Of a stretch of DNA of 36,786 bases, positions 6,315 to 14,487 are shown piece by piece. The stretch is from Novosphingobium panipatense (GTDB taxonomy: Bacteria; Pseudomonadota; Alphaproteobacteria; Sphingomonadales; Sphingomonadaceae), in contig NZ_MSQB01000039.1 of the NCBI RefSeq assembly GCF_002149965.1, positions 1 to 36,786 on the forward strand, in the 5' to 3' direction. Position 1 is the first letter of the stretch; each line of letters starts with the position of its first letter. The notes below the pieces were generated by a model, which was not told the DNA's origin, ran no database searches, and saw only the letters and a program-made list of their open reading frames with translations. The position numbers and the translations under genes are program-made.

Positions 6315-7085
6315 TCACTGACGTGCGAGGAACAACACGTCGCGGGGCTGAGAGAGGAGATGCTGGCCGGAATCGACATAGAGGGTTTCGCCGCTTTCCA
6401 CCCAGCCTTGCGAAAGGAACAGCGCGGCAGAGGCCACGTCTTCGGGCGTGGTCTTGCGCTGGAGCAGGTTCATGCGGTGAGAGACTTCGGTTTCCGCCTC
6501 CGTCTGGTCATGGCTCGCGAGGATCGCACCGGGGGCAAGGCCGTAGATGCGGTCATCCCGATGCGGACGCGCCATCGACAGCATGGGGATCGTCGCGGCA
6601 AGGGCGTGCTTGCTCATCGTGTAGGAGAAGAAATCCGGGTTCGGATTGAGCAGCTTCTGGTCGGTGACGTGAATGACCCGGCGGCCGCCACGGGCCTGTG
6701 CATGGGCCAGGAAGGCCTGTGCCAGTCGGGCCGGGGTTCCGGCATTGACCCGCATGGCCTTCTCGAAAGTGACGGGATCGAGCGATTGCGCGGTGTCGAG
6801 ATCGAACATCCCCGCGCAATTCACCAGCACCCGCCAGTCGGTGAGCCGGGCGGCGAGATCCGCCACCATCGCGGGGCCGGCCTCCCAGTCGTCGAGTTCG
6901 CAGCCGACGATTTCCGCCGAGGGCAGTTCTTCCGCGAGAGCCAAGGCCTGCTGACGGGAATGGCCGTAGTGGATGACGACATGCCATCCCGCGCTGCCGA
7001 AGCGGCGGGCGATCGCCGCGCCGATCCGCTTGGCGCCGCCGGTCACCAGCATGGCTGGCCGGGCGGTCATGGGCCGAGTGGTCAT
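6315..7085 (-). CDS. Pteridine reductase / FolM-like short-chain dehydrogenase
   Basis: This is a Rossmann-fold SDR of 256 residues with the nucleotide motif TGGAKRIG (15-22), VNCAG (about 88-92) and the active site D142, Y155, K159 (TDQ...SYTMSK). Asp in place of the usual catalytic Ser is the hallmark of pteridine reductases and FolM-type dihydromonapterin/dihydrofolate reductases, and the LNPNPDFFSYTMSK stretch is typical of them. It therefore probably reduces an oxidised pterin with NADPH in the cytosol. The ATG at 7085 is preferred because the 14 extra residues of the longer frame are not SDR-like. It is separated from cfa by about 100 bases and lies in the same direction. The exact substrate is not determined by sequence. 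Confidence 0.82.
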   Translation of the reverse strand: MTTRPMTARPAMLVTGGAKRIGAAIARRFGSAGWHVVIHYGHSRQQALALAEELPSAEIVGCELDDWEAGPAMVADLAARLTDWRVLVNCAGMFDLDTAQSLDPVTFEKAMRVNAGTPARLAQAFLAHAQARGGRRVIHVTDQKLLNPNPDFFSYTMSKHALAATIPMLSMARPHRDDRIYGLAPGAILASHDQTEAETEVSHRMNLLQRKTTPEDVASAALFLSQGWVESGETLYVDSGQHLLSQPRDVLFLARQ

Positions 7086-7300
7086 GGTTTGGCCCCCGAC
7101 GCAGCCCTCGGCGTGGCCGCTTGACACGGTTTACACTGTTCTGAGGGAAAAAATGCCCGATCCGTGATCCCGGCTCCGAACATGGACAGGCGGCGAGACG
7201 GGAAGGGCAGGCAGGCGATCATCGGGCGGCATAGGAGCACATACCGGGGGTGTAGGAAAGCAGTTCCTTCACCATTCTTCGCTCTTGCAGCAAGCCTGCC

Positions 7301-8086
7301 TTATCCTGCGGGCATTGGCACCGATGCGGTTCTGACGGGAACGGGGCGCAGGGCTGCGGTGATCCCGGTTATCGCCTGGAAGCGCAGTGCAAAGTCCGCC
7401 TCATAGAAGCGGCAGAGGAAATCGAGCTGGGCAGGGCTGGGGCGTTCGGCGCTATCGCGGCTGCGGTTGAACTCCGGCAGGGTGTCGAGTTCGGACCTTC
7501 CCGTGCGGCGGCCGATCTCGCCGATCTGCTCGTAGGGGATCAGCCGGTCGACGGCGGCACGGCCGCTCGCATCGAGCAGATACCAGCTCTGCGGGCGGAA
7601 GATATGATCGACGTCGAAAGGCGATCGCGCCTGCGCCAGATGGTCGATCGCGTCGGAAATTCCATCGAAGCCCGCGTAGCGTTCGCGGAAGGGGCGGGAG
7701 ATCGTGCGGTGGCGGGTGCCGCCGGTGCGGGCGTAGCGAAAGGCGGAAAGAAACCGCTCCACCGGATCGCGAACGAGGGCAAAGCTCGGCAAGTCGAGCA
7801 GGTCGGGTGCGACTTTGGCATAGTAGCGGACCGAGCAGTGCTTCATCTGCGCGCCATAGAGGCGATCGCAGATCGAGGTTCCGGCGTTCTTGGGGACGTG
7901 GATGAACAGGAGGCGGCTGGCGCGGATCCGGTCGATGCGGCGGCGGCGCTTGCCGTCCAGCCAGGGGCTGATGCCGTATCGGCAAAGTCGTTCGGGAATG
8001 TCGCTGACGAGCCTTACGCCGAAGGCCGAGGCGACGATGCGGTTGACGCCGGTGGTGCCGGTAGTCGCTTCTAACTCGGGTGCCAT
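7301..8086 (-). CDS. Sulfotransferase family protein
   Basis: The 261-residue protein has both PAPS-binding motifs of the Sulfotransfer_2-type family: HVPKNAGTS (63-71), the 5'-phosphosulfate loop, and LVRDPVERFLSAF (about 104-116), the 3'-phosphate motif. It would move a sulfate group from PAPS to a carbohydrate or other hydroxyl acceptor. There is no signal peptide or obvious membrane segment. No glycosyltransferase or PAPS synthesis genes lie nearby, so the acceptor is unknown. The ATG start is clear, but no strong ribosome binding site is seen. Confidence 0.8.
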   Translation of the reverse strand: MAPELEATTGTTGVNRIVASAFGVRLVSDIPERLCRYGISPWLDGKRRRRIDRIRASRLLFIHVPKNAGTSICDRLYGAQMKHCSVRYYAKVAPDLLDLPSFALVRDPVERFLSAFRYARTGGTRHRTISRPFRERYAGFDGISDAIDHLAQARSPFDVDHIFRPQSWYLLDASGRAAVDRLIPYEQIGEIGRRTGRSELDTLPEFNRSRDSAERPSPAQLDFLCRFYEADFALRFQAITGITAALRPVPVRTASVPMPAG

Positions 8087-8195
8087 GCGACGGGGCTTAG
8101 GGGCTTATGGTCGCCCGGCTATTTCGAAATATTTCAGTCGTGGCGGGTATGCGACGCGCCGTCCGTGCGGCCGGCGCGTCGTGGTTCAGCGTCGA

Positions 8196-8220
8196 TAAAC
8201 CGCTGAAAATCAATCAGCGG
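8196..8220 (-). terminator. Terminator of the first glycine-zipper gene
   Basis: On the minus strand CCGCTGA-TTGATTT-TCAGCGG (8220-8200) is a perfect 7-bp stem followed by TTTAT. It lies 19 bases after the stop of the glycine-zipper gene. Confidence 0.6.
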
Positions 8221-8238
8221 CCCGACTGCCAGCGGCTG

Positions 8239-8565
8239 TTAACGGCAGCGCGGGCGCGAGTTGTTGCGGTCGATCTCGCGGCCGAGGAGGGCACCGCCTG
8301 CGGCGCCGAGGATGGTGCCGGTGGCACGGTCGCCGCGCGTATCGATGGCGCGGCCCGCCAGGGCACCGGCAACGCCGCCGATCAGGAGGCCGGTGGTGCC
8401 GTTCGACTTCTTGCAGCGGTAGCGACCGTCATTGCCGCGCCAGTAGCGGATGCCGTTGTCGGTGCGGTGGTAGCGGGGGCCGCGGGCCTCGGCCACTTCG
8501 GTGACGGCGAAAGTGGCGGGAATGGTGAGGGCGGCGAGGGCCGCTGCCGCGATGGCTTTGCGCAT
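8239..8565 (-). CDS. Glycine-zipper envelope protein (copy 1)
   Basis: This 108-residue exported protein has a signal peptide (about 1-27, MRKAIAAAALAALTIPATFA), a charged YWRGNDGRYRCKK segment, and a glycine-zipper region (GLLIGGVAGALAGRAIDTRG, then GTILGAAGGALLGREID) of the 17-kDa-antigen/Gly-zipper-2TM type. It probably inserts in or crosses the outer membrane or periplasm; the biochemical role is not known. The ATG at 8565 has AAGGA eight bases upstream; the frame is open further upstream, but that part is not signal-like. The C-terminus ends in a Cys-Arg pair, and one Cys lies in the central segment, so a disulphide is possible. It is paralogous to the gene at 11143-11562. Confidence 0.83.
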   Translation of the reverse strand: MRKAIAAAALAALTIPATFAVTEVAEARGPRYHRTDNGIRYWRGNDGRYRCKKSNGTTGLLIGGVAGALAGRAIDTRGDRATGTILGAAGGALLGREIDRNNSRPRCR

Positions 8566-8759
8566 CTGAGAATCCTTCCGGTTTGAATGTCTTGTACGAC
8601 CGGCGTCCCGATTTCCAGCGCGCGCCAGAACCTGCGATGAACAGTATTGCACGCAGCGACATATGCGCCGAACTGCCCGCATGGCGCGATGAGCGGTCTT
8701 GTGATTTCGTGTCCTGTTGCCGGACTATTTCCGGTTTCGGTCGCGTTTGCGCTGTGGAC

Positions 8760-10151
8760 ATGTCAGGCCCGCCCCCTCATGAGGACTTGCGAGAGTTCCT
8801 CGCCGCCATCCGAGCCCGCCCTTCATCCGAGATCGTCCTTTCCGTGAAGCCGCTTACCCGCCTGCTGCCGCGCCGTTTCCGCATACTCCTTCGCCGTCAC
8901 GGACCGGAGGCGCTGATCTGGCGGCGGCGCGTGGCGATCCTGGGCGGCGCGGTGCTGGTGGGGCTTGTCGCCCTGGTATTCGCGGACATGGCGGACCGGG
9001 CGAATGCGTTGTTCCATGCGCTCTACGCGCGGTTCTGGTGGGCACCGCTGATCGCGACGCCGCTGGGCTTTGCCGCCATCGTCTGGCTGACCAACCGCTT
9101 TGCCCCGCTCGCAAGAGGCTCGGGCATACCGCAGGTCATGGCAGCGACCAAGAACCCCGAAGCGGCGCTTTCCACTTTCGTGTCGGCGCGGGCGGCGGTG
9201 GCCAAGTTCTTCCTGACGGCCATGGCGCTGCTGGTCGGCGCTTCGGTGGGGCGCGAAGGGCCGACGGTGCAGATCGCGGCGTCGATCATGGGGCGGATGC
9301 ACCGGCTGATGCGCATCCCGATCCGCTCATCCGTCTACATCGCGGGCGGGGCGGCCGGTGTGGCGGCGGCGTTCAACACCCCGCTGGCGGGCGTGGCCTT
9401 CGCGATCGAGGAACTCGCCGCAGCCTACGAGCAGCGCATGACGCTGCTGGTCATGGCGGCAGTGCTCATCGCGGGCATGGTCAGCCTGGGCCTGGCGGGC
9501 GACTACATCTATTTCGGCGCGATGCGCCAGACCCTGGGCGTCACCGAGGCGCTGATCGTCGCCCCCGTCGCGGGTGTGTTCGGCGGGGTTGCGGGCGGGC
9601 TGTTTTCGCGGCTGATGCTTTCGGCGGGCACGACGCAGTTCGGCCCGCTGCCCTGGCTGAGGGCGCGGCCGGTGCTCTTCGCGCTCGGCTGCGGCGGCGT
9701 GGTGGCGGTGCTCGGCACGGCGACCGGCCTGACCTGGGGCACGGGCTACGAGACCGCGCACGGCATTATCGAAGGCAGCGACGTGCCGGTCTGGTTCGGC
9801 CTTGCCAAGTTCGCGACGACGCTAGCCACGGCGGTATCGGGCCTGCCGGGCGGGATTTTCGCGCCCTCGCTGTCGATCGGCGCGGGGATCGGCGATCTGC
9901 TGCGCTCGGTCTTTCCCGACTACCCGCCGGGCGCCGTCGTCCTGCTGGGCATGGTCGCCTATTTCACCGGCGTCGTGCGGGCGCCGCTTACCGCCGTGAT
10001 CATCATTTCGGAAACGACGGCGAGCCGGGGCCTGATGATGCCGCTGGTGGCCGCTGCGCTGGTTGGGGATTTCACCGCGCAGTTCGTCTGCAAGGAGAAG
10101 CTCTACCACGGCCTCTCGCAGCGCTTTCTGCGCAGCTCCGGGCAGGAATAG
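8760..10151 (+). CDS. ClC-family H+/Cl- antiporter
   Basis: This inner-membrane transporter of about 463 residues carries all ClC signatures: GSGIPQ (120-125, chloride site), GREGP (164-168) with gating Glu166, and GGIFAPSLSIG (364-374). The internal proton glutamate is present in the AIEEL segment (about 216-219), which marks it as a proton-coupled exchanger rather than a channel. It lacks the cytoplasmic CBS domains of some relatives. The start is uncertain: an open frame runs from 8583, ATG 8760 gives a short polar N-terminus, and GTG 8844 would place the start just before the first helices. The gene is divergent from the glycine-zipper gene 8239-8565, with about 195 bases for both promoters, and is followed on the same strand by the diguanylate cyclase. 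Confidence 0.92.
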   Translation: MSGPPPHEDLREFLAAIRARPSSEIVLSVKPLTRLLPRRFRILLRRHGPEALIWRRRVAILGGAVLVGLVALVFADMADRANALFHALYARFWWAPLIATPLGFAAIVWLTNRFAPLARGSGIPQVMAATKNPEAALSTFVSARAAVAKFFLTAMALLVGASVGREGPTVQIAASIMGRMHRLMRIPIRSSVYIAGGAAGVAAAFNTPLAGVAFAIEELAAAYEQRMTLLVMAAVLIAGMVSLGLAGDYIYFGAMRQTLGVTEALIVAPVAGVFGGVAGGLFSRLMLSAGTTQFGPLPWLRARPVLFALGCGGVVAVLGTATGLTWGTGYETAHGIIEGSDVPVWFGLAKFATTLATAVSGLPGGIFAPSLSIGAGIGDLLRSVFPDYPPGAVVLLGMVAYFTGVVRAPLTAVIIISETTASRGLMMPLVAAALVGDFTAQFVCKEKLYHGLSQRFLRSSGQE

Positions 10152-10314
10152 CGCCCCAGTAAGGGGTATTCCTAGAGTGCATCCGATTGCACCCGCGCAT
10201 ATCGGCCTCGTCAGGACCAGTCATCGGCCATCGACAGTTAATGCGAACAGCAAACTGTTAACTATCCTGGCTTATATCGGTCTGCGGGGTTCAACGGGGC
10301 AAGGTATCGTTTGC

Positions 10315-11076
10315 ATGAAGAGCCATGGCTTTCGCCATGTTGCGGCCGGCACGGGGTTGGCCGTGGCGGCGACGTCGCTGTTGCTGCAAGTCGCGGCATT
10401 GGTGCCGGGATTTGCGATGCCGGTGCAACTGGTCGTGCTCGGCGCGATCGTGGCGCTGGCGGTCTCGGCGCCGGTGTGCATGGTGCTGCTCCGCCAGCAG
10501 GCCCGCATCGCCGCGCTTCATGACGAACTGGCGCAGGCCTTCAAGCGCCTCGAACGCACCGCGCGCACCGACGGGATGACCGGCCTCACCACGCGCGACG
10601 TGTTCATGGAAATGACGCGGGATGCCATGGTGGATCGCGACGGCTGGCTGATCGTGGCCGATGTCGACCATTTCAAGCAGATCAACGACGGTTTCGGGCA
10701 CGGGGTGGGTGACCGCGTGCTGGTGGCGATCGGCGATGCCATCCAGTCCAACTTGCGCGCGGGGGACTTGTGCGGGCGGCTCGGCGGGGAGGAGTTCGGC
10801 CTCTTTCTCCACGCCCGCAGCGGGCGCGAAGCCAATGCCGCCGCAGAGCGCCTGCGCCGGACGGTCGCGGATCTGGCGGTCTCGACCTTCAACGGGGGCA
10901 GGGTAGTGCCCACGCTCAGCCTCGGCCTTTCGGCGAGCCATGGGCTGACGCTGGCGGAAGTCATGCGGCGGGCGGACGAGGCGCTCTACGAGGCCAAGCG
11001 GCAAGGTCGCAACTGCACGGTCGCCGCACCGGATCCGGTCATGGAGCAGCATTTGCGGCTGGTTTCCGCACAATAA
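10315..11076 (+). CDS. Membrane-anchored diguanylate cyclase (GGDEF)
   Basis: The 253-residue product has two N-terminal membrane helices (about 8-31 and 35-60), a short coiled coil (about 61-82) and a GGDEF domain with the active-site variant GGEEF (157-161) and VDHFKQIND upstream. An RxxD inhibitory site (R148-D151) lies five residues before GGEEF, so cyclic-di-GMP synthesis from two GTP and product inhibition are both expected. No sensor domain is present beyond the membrane segment. The start is ATG 10315, after AAGG; the longer frame would begin inside the ClC gene. A bidirectional terminator follows at once. Confidence 0.93.
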   Translation: MKSHGFRHVAAGTGLAVAATSLLLQVAALVPGFAMPVQLVVLGAIVALAVSAPVCMVLLRQQARIAALHDELAQAFKRLERTARTDGMTGLTTRDVFMEMTRDAMVDRDGWLIVADVDHFKQINDGFGHGVGDRVLVAIGDAIQSNLRAGDLCGRLGGEEFGLFLHARSGREANAAAERLRRTVADLAVSTFNGGRVVPTLSLGLSASHGLTLAEVMRRADEALYEAKRQGRNCTVAAPDPVMEQHLRLVSAQ

Positions 11077-11084
11077 GGATCAAG

Positions 11085-11118
11085 AAAAAGGCGCGCCGTT
11101 CGAACGACGCGCCTTTTT
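11085..11118. terminator. Bidirectional terminator between two convergent genes
   Basis: AAAAAGGCGCG (11085-11095) pairs perfectly with CGCGCCTTTTT (11108-11118), with an inner palindrome CGTTCGAACG. A-runs and T-runs flank the stem on both strands, so it can end both the diguanylate cyclase (plus) and the glycine-zipper gene (minus). Confidence 0.9.
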
Positions 11119-11142
11119 GGTATCCGGCCTGTCAGACCCGGA

Positions 11143-11562
11143 TCAACGGCACTTCACGTCGCCCTTGTCGATCTGGCGGCCGAGCAGGCCGCCGGCGACG
11201 CCGCCGATGATCGCGCCGAGCGTCTGGTCGCCGCTGCCCGCGATCTCGTGACCGGCCAGCGCGCCTGCACCCGCGCCGATGATCAGGCCCGTGGTGCCGT
11301 TGTCGCGCTTGCAGTAGTAACGGCCGTCGCGGCCCCGCCAGGCGCGATCGTTGCGGGTCATGCGGCGCGGTTCGCGATAGCGGCCGTGCGAATCGTAGCG
11401 GTTACGGTCATAACGGTCGCGATCGTAGCGGCCGCGATTGTCACGGCGATCGTCATGACGGTCGTTGCCACGCCACATCTGGGCGGAAGCAGGGGCGGAG
11501 ATGGCGGCGCCCAAGGGCAGCACGAGGGCGGCCATGGTCAGCGCCAGAATGGTCTTTTTCAT
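11143..11562 (-). CDS. Glycine-zipper envelope protein (copy 2)
   Basis: This 139-residue protein has a signal peptide (about 1-28), then an Arg/Asp/Tyr-rich repetitive segment with units like YDRDRYDRNRYD (about 36-62), then RAWRGRDGRYYCKRDNGTTG and two glycine-zipper helices (IIGAGAGALAGHEIAG, LGAIIGGVAGGLLGRQID). It shares the DGRY-CK-NGTTGL segment and zipper layout with the protein at 8239-8565 and differs by the charged repeat. It is probably an outer-membrane or periplasmic protein of unknown role. The ATG at 11562 has a perfect AGGAGG nine bases upstream. The Asp/Arg/Tyr repeat could bind metal or surface polymer, but this is only a guess. Confidence 0.83.
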   Translation of the reverse strand: MKKTILALTMAALVLPLGAAISAPASAQMWRGNDRHDDRRDNRGRYDRDRYDRNRYDSHGRYREPRRMTRNDRAWRGRDGRYYCKRDNGTTGLIIGAGAGALAGHEIAGSGDQTLGAIIGGVAGGLLGRQIDKGDVKCR

Positions 11563-11760
11563 CGAGGTTTCCTCCTGAAAGCGTAATTCCGAAACGGCAT
11601 AACGAACCGATTGCACCCTTGCTCCAGAACCCTGAATGAACCACGGGAAAAACCCTGAGATTGATCTCGGGGTGCAATGCCGGAGAGGGCCGTTTCTTCA
11701 ATGGATTGGCAAACCGGAAAATAGCGCCAAGCAGCGGAAATAGAAAGGGAATGCCTGGTC

Positions 11761-12606
11761 ATGCAACTCGATCTGGTGGATGTTTTCGGCTCCGGGCCGC
11801 TCACCGGCAATCCGCTTGCGGTCGTGCGCGGCGCGGAAGGGCTGGACGCCGCGGCGATGCAGCGGATCACGCGCTGGCTGGGCTTCTCAGAGACGACGTT
11901 CCTGCTGCCGCCGAGCGATCCTTCCGCCGACTACCGGGTGCGGATCTTCTACCCGGCAGGTGAGCTGCCTTTCGCCGGACATCCCACGCTCGGCACGGCT
12001 CATGCCTGGCTGGCTGCGGGCGGCGTGCCCAAGGCGGCGGGCGCGATCGTGCAGGAATGCGGCATCGGCCTTGTCGAAGTGCGCCGCGAGGAAGGGATGC
12101 TGGCCTTCCGCGCGCCCGAACTCGCACGTTCGGGGCCGCTCGATGCCGCCGATCTGGCCGAGACGATCCGGCTCTGCGGCGTCCGGCCGGAGGACGTGGT
12201 CGCGGGGATCCATGCGGCGAACGGGCCGGGCTGGAAAGTCCTGCACATGACGTCATCAGAGGCCGTGCTGGCGGCGGAACCAGCGGCGCGGGCGCCGCTC
12301 CATACCGATGTGGCCCTGCTGGGCCGCCGCGCGGAAGGCGATGGGGCCGCGTGGGAACTGCGCGGGTTCTTTGCCGATGCCGGAGGCCGCCTCTGCGAGG
12401 ATCCGGTGACCGGCAGCCTCAACGCCGCCGTGGCGCAGCATCTCTTCGCCAGCGGACAGGCCGAGCGTGCCTACGTCGCCGCGCAGGGACGCAAGGTCGG
12501 CGCGGACGGCCTTGTCCATTGCCGCCGCGAAGCGGACGGTTCGGTCTGGGTGGCGGGCAAAGTCGCGACAGTATCTGCGGGTGGGACGGTGCCGGGACCG
12601 TTCTGA
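11761..12606 (+). CDS. PhzF-family isomerase/epimerase-like protein
   Basis: The 281-residue protein shows the PhzF fold markers: DVFGSGPLTGNPLAVV near the start, a conserved Glu in SETTFLL (about 41-47), ELPFAGHPTLGTAHAWL (about 70-86) and EDPVTGSLNAAVAQ in the C-terminal half. Family members catalyse isomerisation on small carboxylated substrates (PhzF itself in phenazine synthesis), but most copies outside phenazine clusters have no known substrate. No phenazine genes are nearby. The ATG follows an AAGGGAA at suboptimal distance. It converges with the hydratase gene to the right, with only 31 bases between the two stops. Confidence 0.87.
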   Translation: MQLDLVDVFGSGPLTGNPLAVVRGAEGLDAAAMQRITRWLGFSETTFLLPPSDPSADYRVRIFYPAGELPFAGHPTLGTAHAWLAAGGVPKAAGAIVQECGIGLVEVRREEGMLAFRAPELARSGPLDAADLAETIRLCGVRPEDVVAGIHAANGPGWKVLHMTSSEAVLAAEPAARAPLHTDVALLGRRAEGDGAAWELRGFFADAGGRLCEDPVTGSLNAAVAQHLFASGQAERAYVAAQGRKVGADGLVHCRREADGSVWVAGKVATVSAGGTVPGPF

Positions 12607-12637
12607 GTCCCGGCCATCCTAGCATTGAGCCGTGCCC

Positions 12638-13804
12638 TTATTGCGACCGTTTCGGCAGCGCGATTTCTGCGGTGCCGGTACACATGGTCTTGCCGTTCTG
12701 GTTGGTCATGAGGTGCTTGACGTGGACGAGGTGGCGGCCTTCCTCGTCCACCGACTTCTCGGTCACTTCGGCGGTCTGGATGGTCACGTCGCCGGTCAGG
12801 GCCGGGCCGCGATAGTTGGCGACGGAATGGATGACCATGCCGTGCTCGCCCGTCCAGCCCGAAAGGAAATCGGTGACCCATGATCCCATCGAGGCGCCGT
12901 AGCCATAGCCGCGCGGCATGCCGATCCGGCGCGCATATTTCGGGAACAGATGCCCGCGCGATGGCCCGTAATAGGCACCGTCTGTGAGGGCCGGGTTCAC
13001 CAGCATCATGTCGGGGTCGTTCTCGTACCCGGCCATCTCCCTCGTGAAACCCAGTTCTTCGAGGTCGTTCTTGCGCAAGTCCATCGTGCCCCAGGTATTG
13101 ACGATATAGGCGCGCCATTCGGTGGCGAAGCTGGCGATGGAGTGCGGGCCGAAAACGCGCTCGGGAAGCTGGTCGCCCACGGCGACGTCGTCCCACCAGC
13201 GTTCCTTGTGGCCAAGGTCGTGCAGCATCTTCACCCAAGCGAACTTGCGGTCTTCCAGTGCCGCGATCGCCTCGTCCGACCATTCCGGTTCGTCGAACTC
13301 CTCGGCCTTCACGGAATCGCCGCCGGCATGGGCGAGATAGCGGATCGCCGTGGAGCGCTGCCTGGCGATCCTTTCGCCCTTCTGGTTGGAATAGTTGTTG
13401 TCGCCCCGCTGGAAGCAGGTGGGGCCGAAGCCGGTATCCTTGATCTTGTAGTCGAAGGGTATGCGGGTGTTGGTCACCACGTCACCCGCCTCGATGCGGG
13501 GGCCGTAGAACCACCATTCGTCGCCGCCGAACAGCAGGTGCGAATTCGGGATGCAGCCGACGCAGGCGGGGGCGGCGCCGTGGCCGTCATCGGTGGCGAT
13601 GGCGAAGCTCTGCGGCGCGACGAGGCGACCCCAGCGGCTCTTCTGGAAAGTGGCCGGGTCGAAGTGCAACAGGTTGGCGTAATGCATGGCATGGACCCAG
13701 CGCCGGATGTCGTTGTTGGCAACGGGTTCGCGCATGGGCGAGAAGTCCATGGGCTTGCCGAGGTACTGGTCGATATCGGTGAAGTCGATCGTGGCGGTGC
13801 TCAT
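12638..13804 (-). CDS. MaoC/FAS1-type hot-dog acyl dehydratase
   Basis: The 388-residue protein has two hot-dog halves. The N-terminal half resembles the FAS1-like dehydratase region (APQSFAIATDD, DEWWFYGPRIEAGDVVTNTRIP, GFGPTCFQRGDNNYSNQKGE). The C-terminal half is MaoC-like (WWDDVAVGDQLPERVFGPHSIASFATEW, RGYGYGASMGSWVTDFLSGWTG, NYRGPALTGDV). Such proteins usually hydrate or dehydrate CoA thioesters in degradation of steroids, terpenes or aromatic acids. ATG 13804 is chosen; the frame stays open to 14089 but would then run antiframe through the neighbouring gene. It is 35 bases downstream of the DDN-like gene and probably cotranscribed. Confidence 0.8.
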   Translation of the reverse strand: MSTATIDFTDIDQYLGKPMDFSPMREPVANNDIRRWVHAMHYANLLHFDPATFQKSRWGRLVAPQSFAIATDDGHGAAPACVGCIPNSHLLFGGDEWWFYGPRIEAGDVVTNTRIPFDYKIKDTGFGPTCFQRGDNNYSNQKGERIARQRSTAIRYLAHAGGDSVKAEEFDEPEWSDEAIAALEDRKFAWVKMLHDLGHKERWWDDVAVGDQLPERVFGPHSIASFATEWRAYIVNTWGTMDLRKNDLEELGFTREMAGYENDPDMMLVNPALTDGAYYGPSRGHLFPKYARRIGMPRGYGYGASMGSWVTDFLSGWTGEHGMVIHSVANYRGPALTGDVTIQTAEVTEKSVDEEGRHLVHVKHLMTNQNGKTMCTGTAEIALPKRSQ

Positions 13805-13839
13805 CTTGGTGCAAGGTCCTGAGAATGTGTCCGGGAAAG

Positions 13840-14355
13840 TCAGGTGGTGCGGATGCCGGTGGCGTCTTCGGCCCGGAACACCGGGATCGGTTCCTCGGCG
13901 GTCATCAGGACCAGCGGCAGCACGCGTTCCGTCGAAGTCTGGTATGTCGCGTAGAAGGGGTGGCAATCGACGAAGAAGTCCCAGACCTTTTGCCGTTCCG
14001 CGCCTTCCGGTTCGCGCCAGGTGCCCCTGAAAGCCTGGGTGGCGATCTGGAATTCCACCTCGGGCCGGTCCACGAGGTTGAGATACCATTGGGGATGGTT
14101 GTCCGCGCCGCCCTTCGAACCGCAGATCACCACTTCGCCGCCGATATCGGCGTAGCAGAGCGGCGTGATGAAGGTCTTGCCGCTCTTGCGACCGGTATAT
14201 TTGACCAGGCAGTGCGTCGCGAACTTGCGCCCGCCGACGGGGGTAATGTCCATGATGTGCCCCTGGGTTCCGCCGGAGCCAAGGTACATGTCGCGGTGCT
14301 CGGTAACCCAGTCGCGCCGGACGGCACTGATCGCCGCTGCCGTTTCGTCGCTCAT
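13840..14355 (-). CDS. DDN-like (nitroreductase/deazaflavin-dependent) protein
   Basis: This 171-residue protein has the split beta-barrel pattern of the F420H2-dependent quinone/nitro-reductase family (DUF385/DDN): KYTGRKSGKTFITPLCYADIGGEVVICGSKGGADNHPQWYLNLVDRPEVEFQI. The family is best known from actinobacteria that make F420; alphaproteobacteria of this type are not known for F420, so this member may use another flavin or a different role. The start is firm (GGAGAGGA before ATG 14355). It is the first gene of a two-gene operon with the hot-dog dehydratase, which suggests a shared catabolic pathway. Confidence 0.82.
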   Translation of the reverse strand: MSDETAAAISAVRRDWVTEHRDMYLGSGGTQGHIMDITPVGGRKFATHCLVKYTGRKSGKTFITPLCYADIGGEVVICGSKGGADNHPQWYLNLVDRPEVEFQIATQAFRGTWREPEGAERQKVWDFFVDCHPFYATYQTSTERVLPLVLMTAEEPIPVFRAEDATGIRTT

Positions 14356-14440
14356 GACGCGTTCCTCTCCAAACTATGGGCGAAGGATCGCGAATGACGC
14401 CGCCGGGGTCCAGCGATGATGGCCGGGGAGCCGGCAGGTA

Positions 14441-14469
14441 TCACCGGGGCGTAGTTCGCGCCCCGGTGA
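14441..14469 (-). terminator. Stem-loop after the c-di-GMP signalling operon
   Basis: TCACCGGGGCG (14441-14451) pairs perfectly with CGCCCCGGTGA (14459-14469) around a 7-base loop, 19 bases after the REC-GGDEF-EAL stop. No strong T-run follows, so it may act with Rho or as an RNA 3' protector. Confidence 0.5.
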
Positions 14470-14487
14470 CAAGAACGGGCGAGCGGC

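Noticed and set aside
5025..7124. 699-residue plus-strand frame
   Set aside because: It lies opposite cfa and the SDR gene, both with clear family motifs, and has no domain of its own.
7121..7140. TTGACA and a TTTACACTGT-like stretch as a promoter or operator
   Set aside because: No gene follows on the plus strand, no -10 at 17 bases, and the palindrome is weak when aligned with its complement.
13805..14089. N-terminal extension of the hot-dog dehydratase
   Set aside because: The extension runs through the DDN-like gene in another frame and has no hydratase features; ATG 13804 starts the conserved domain.
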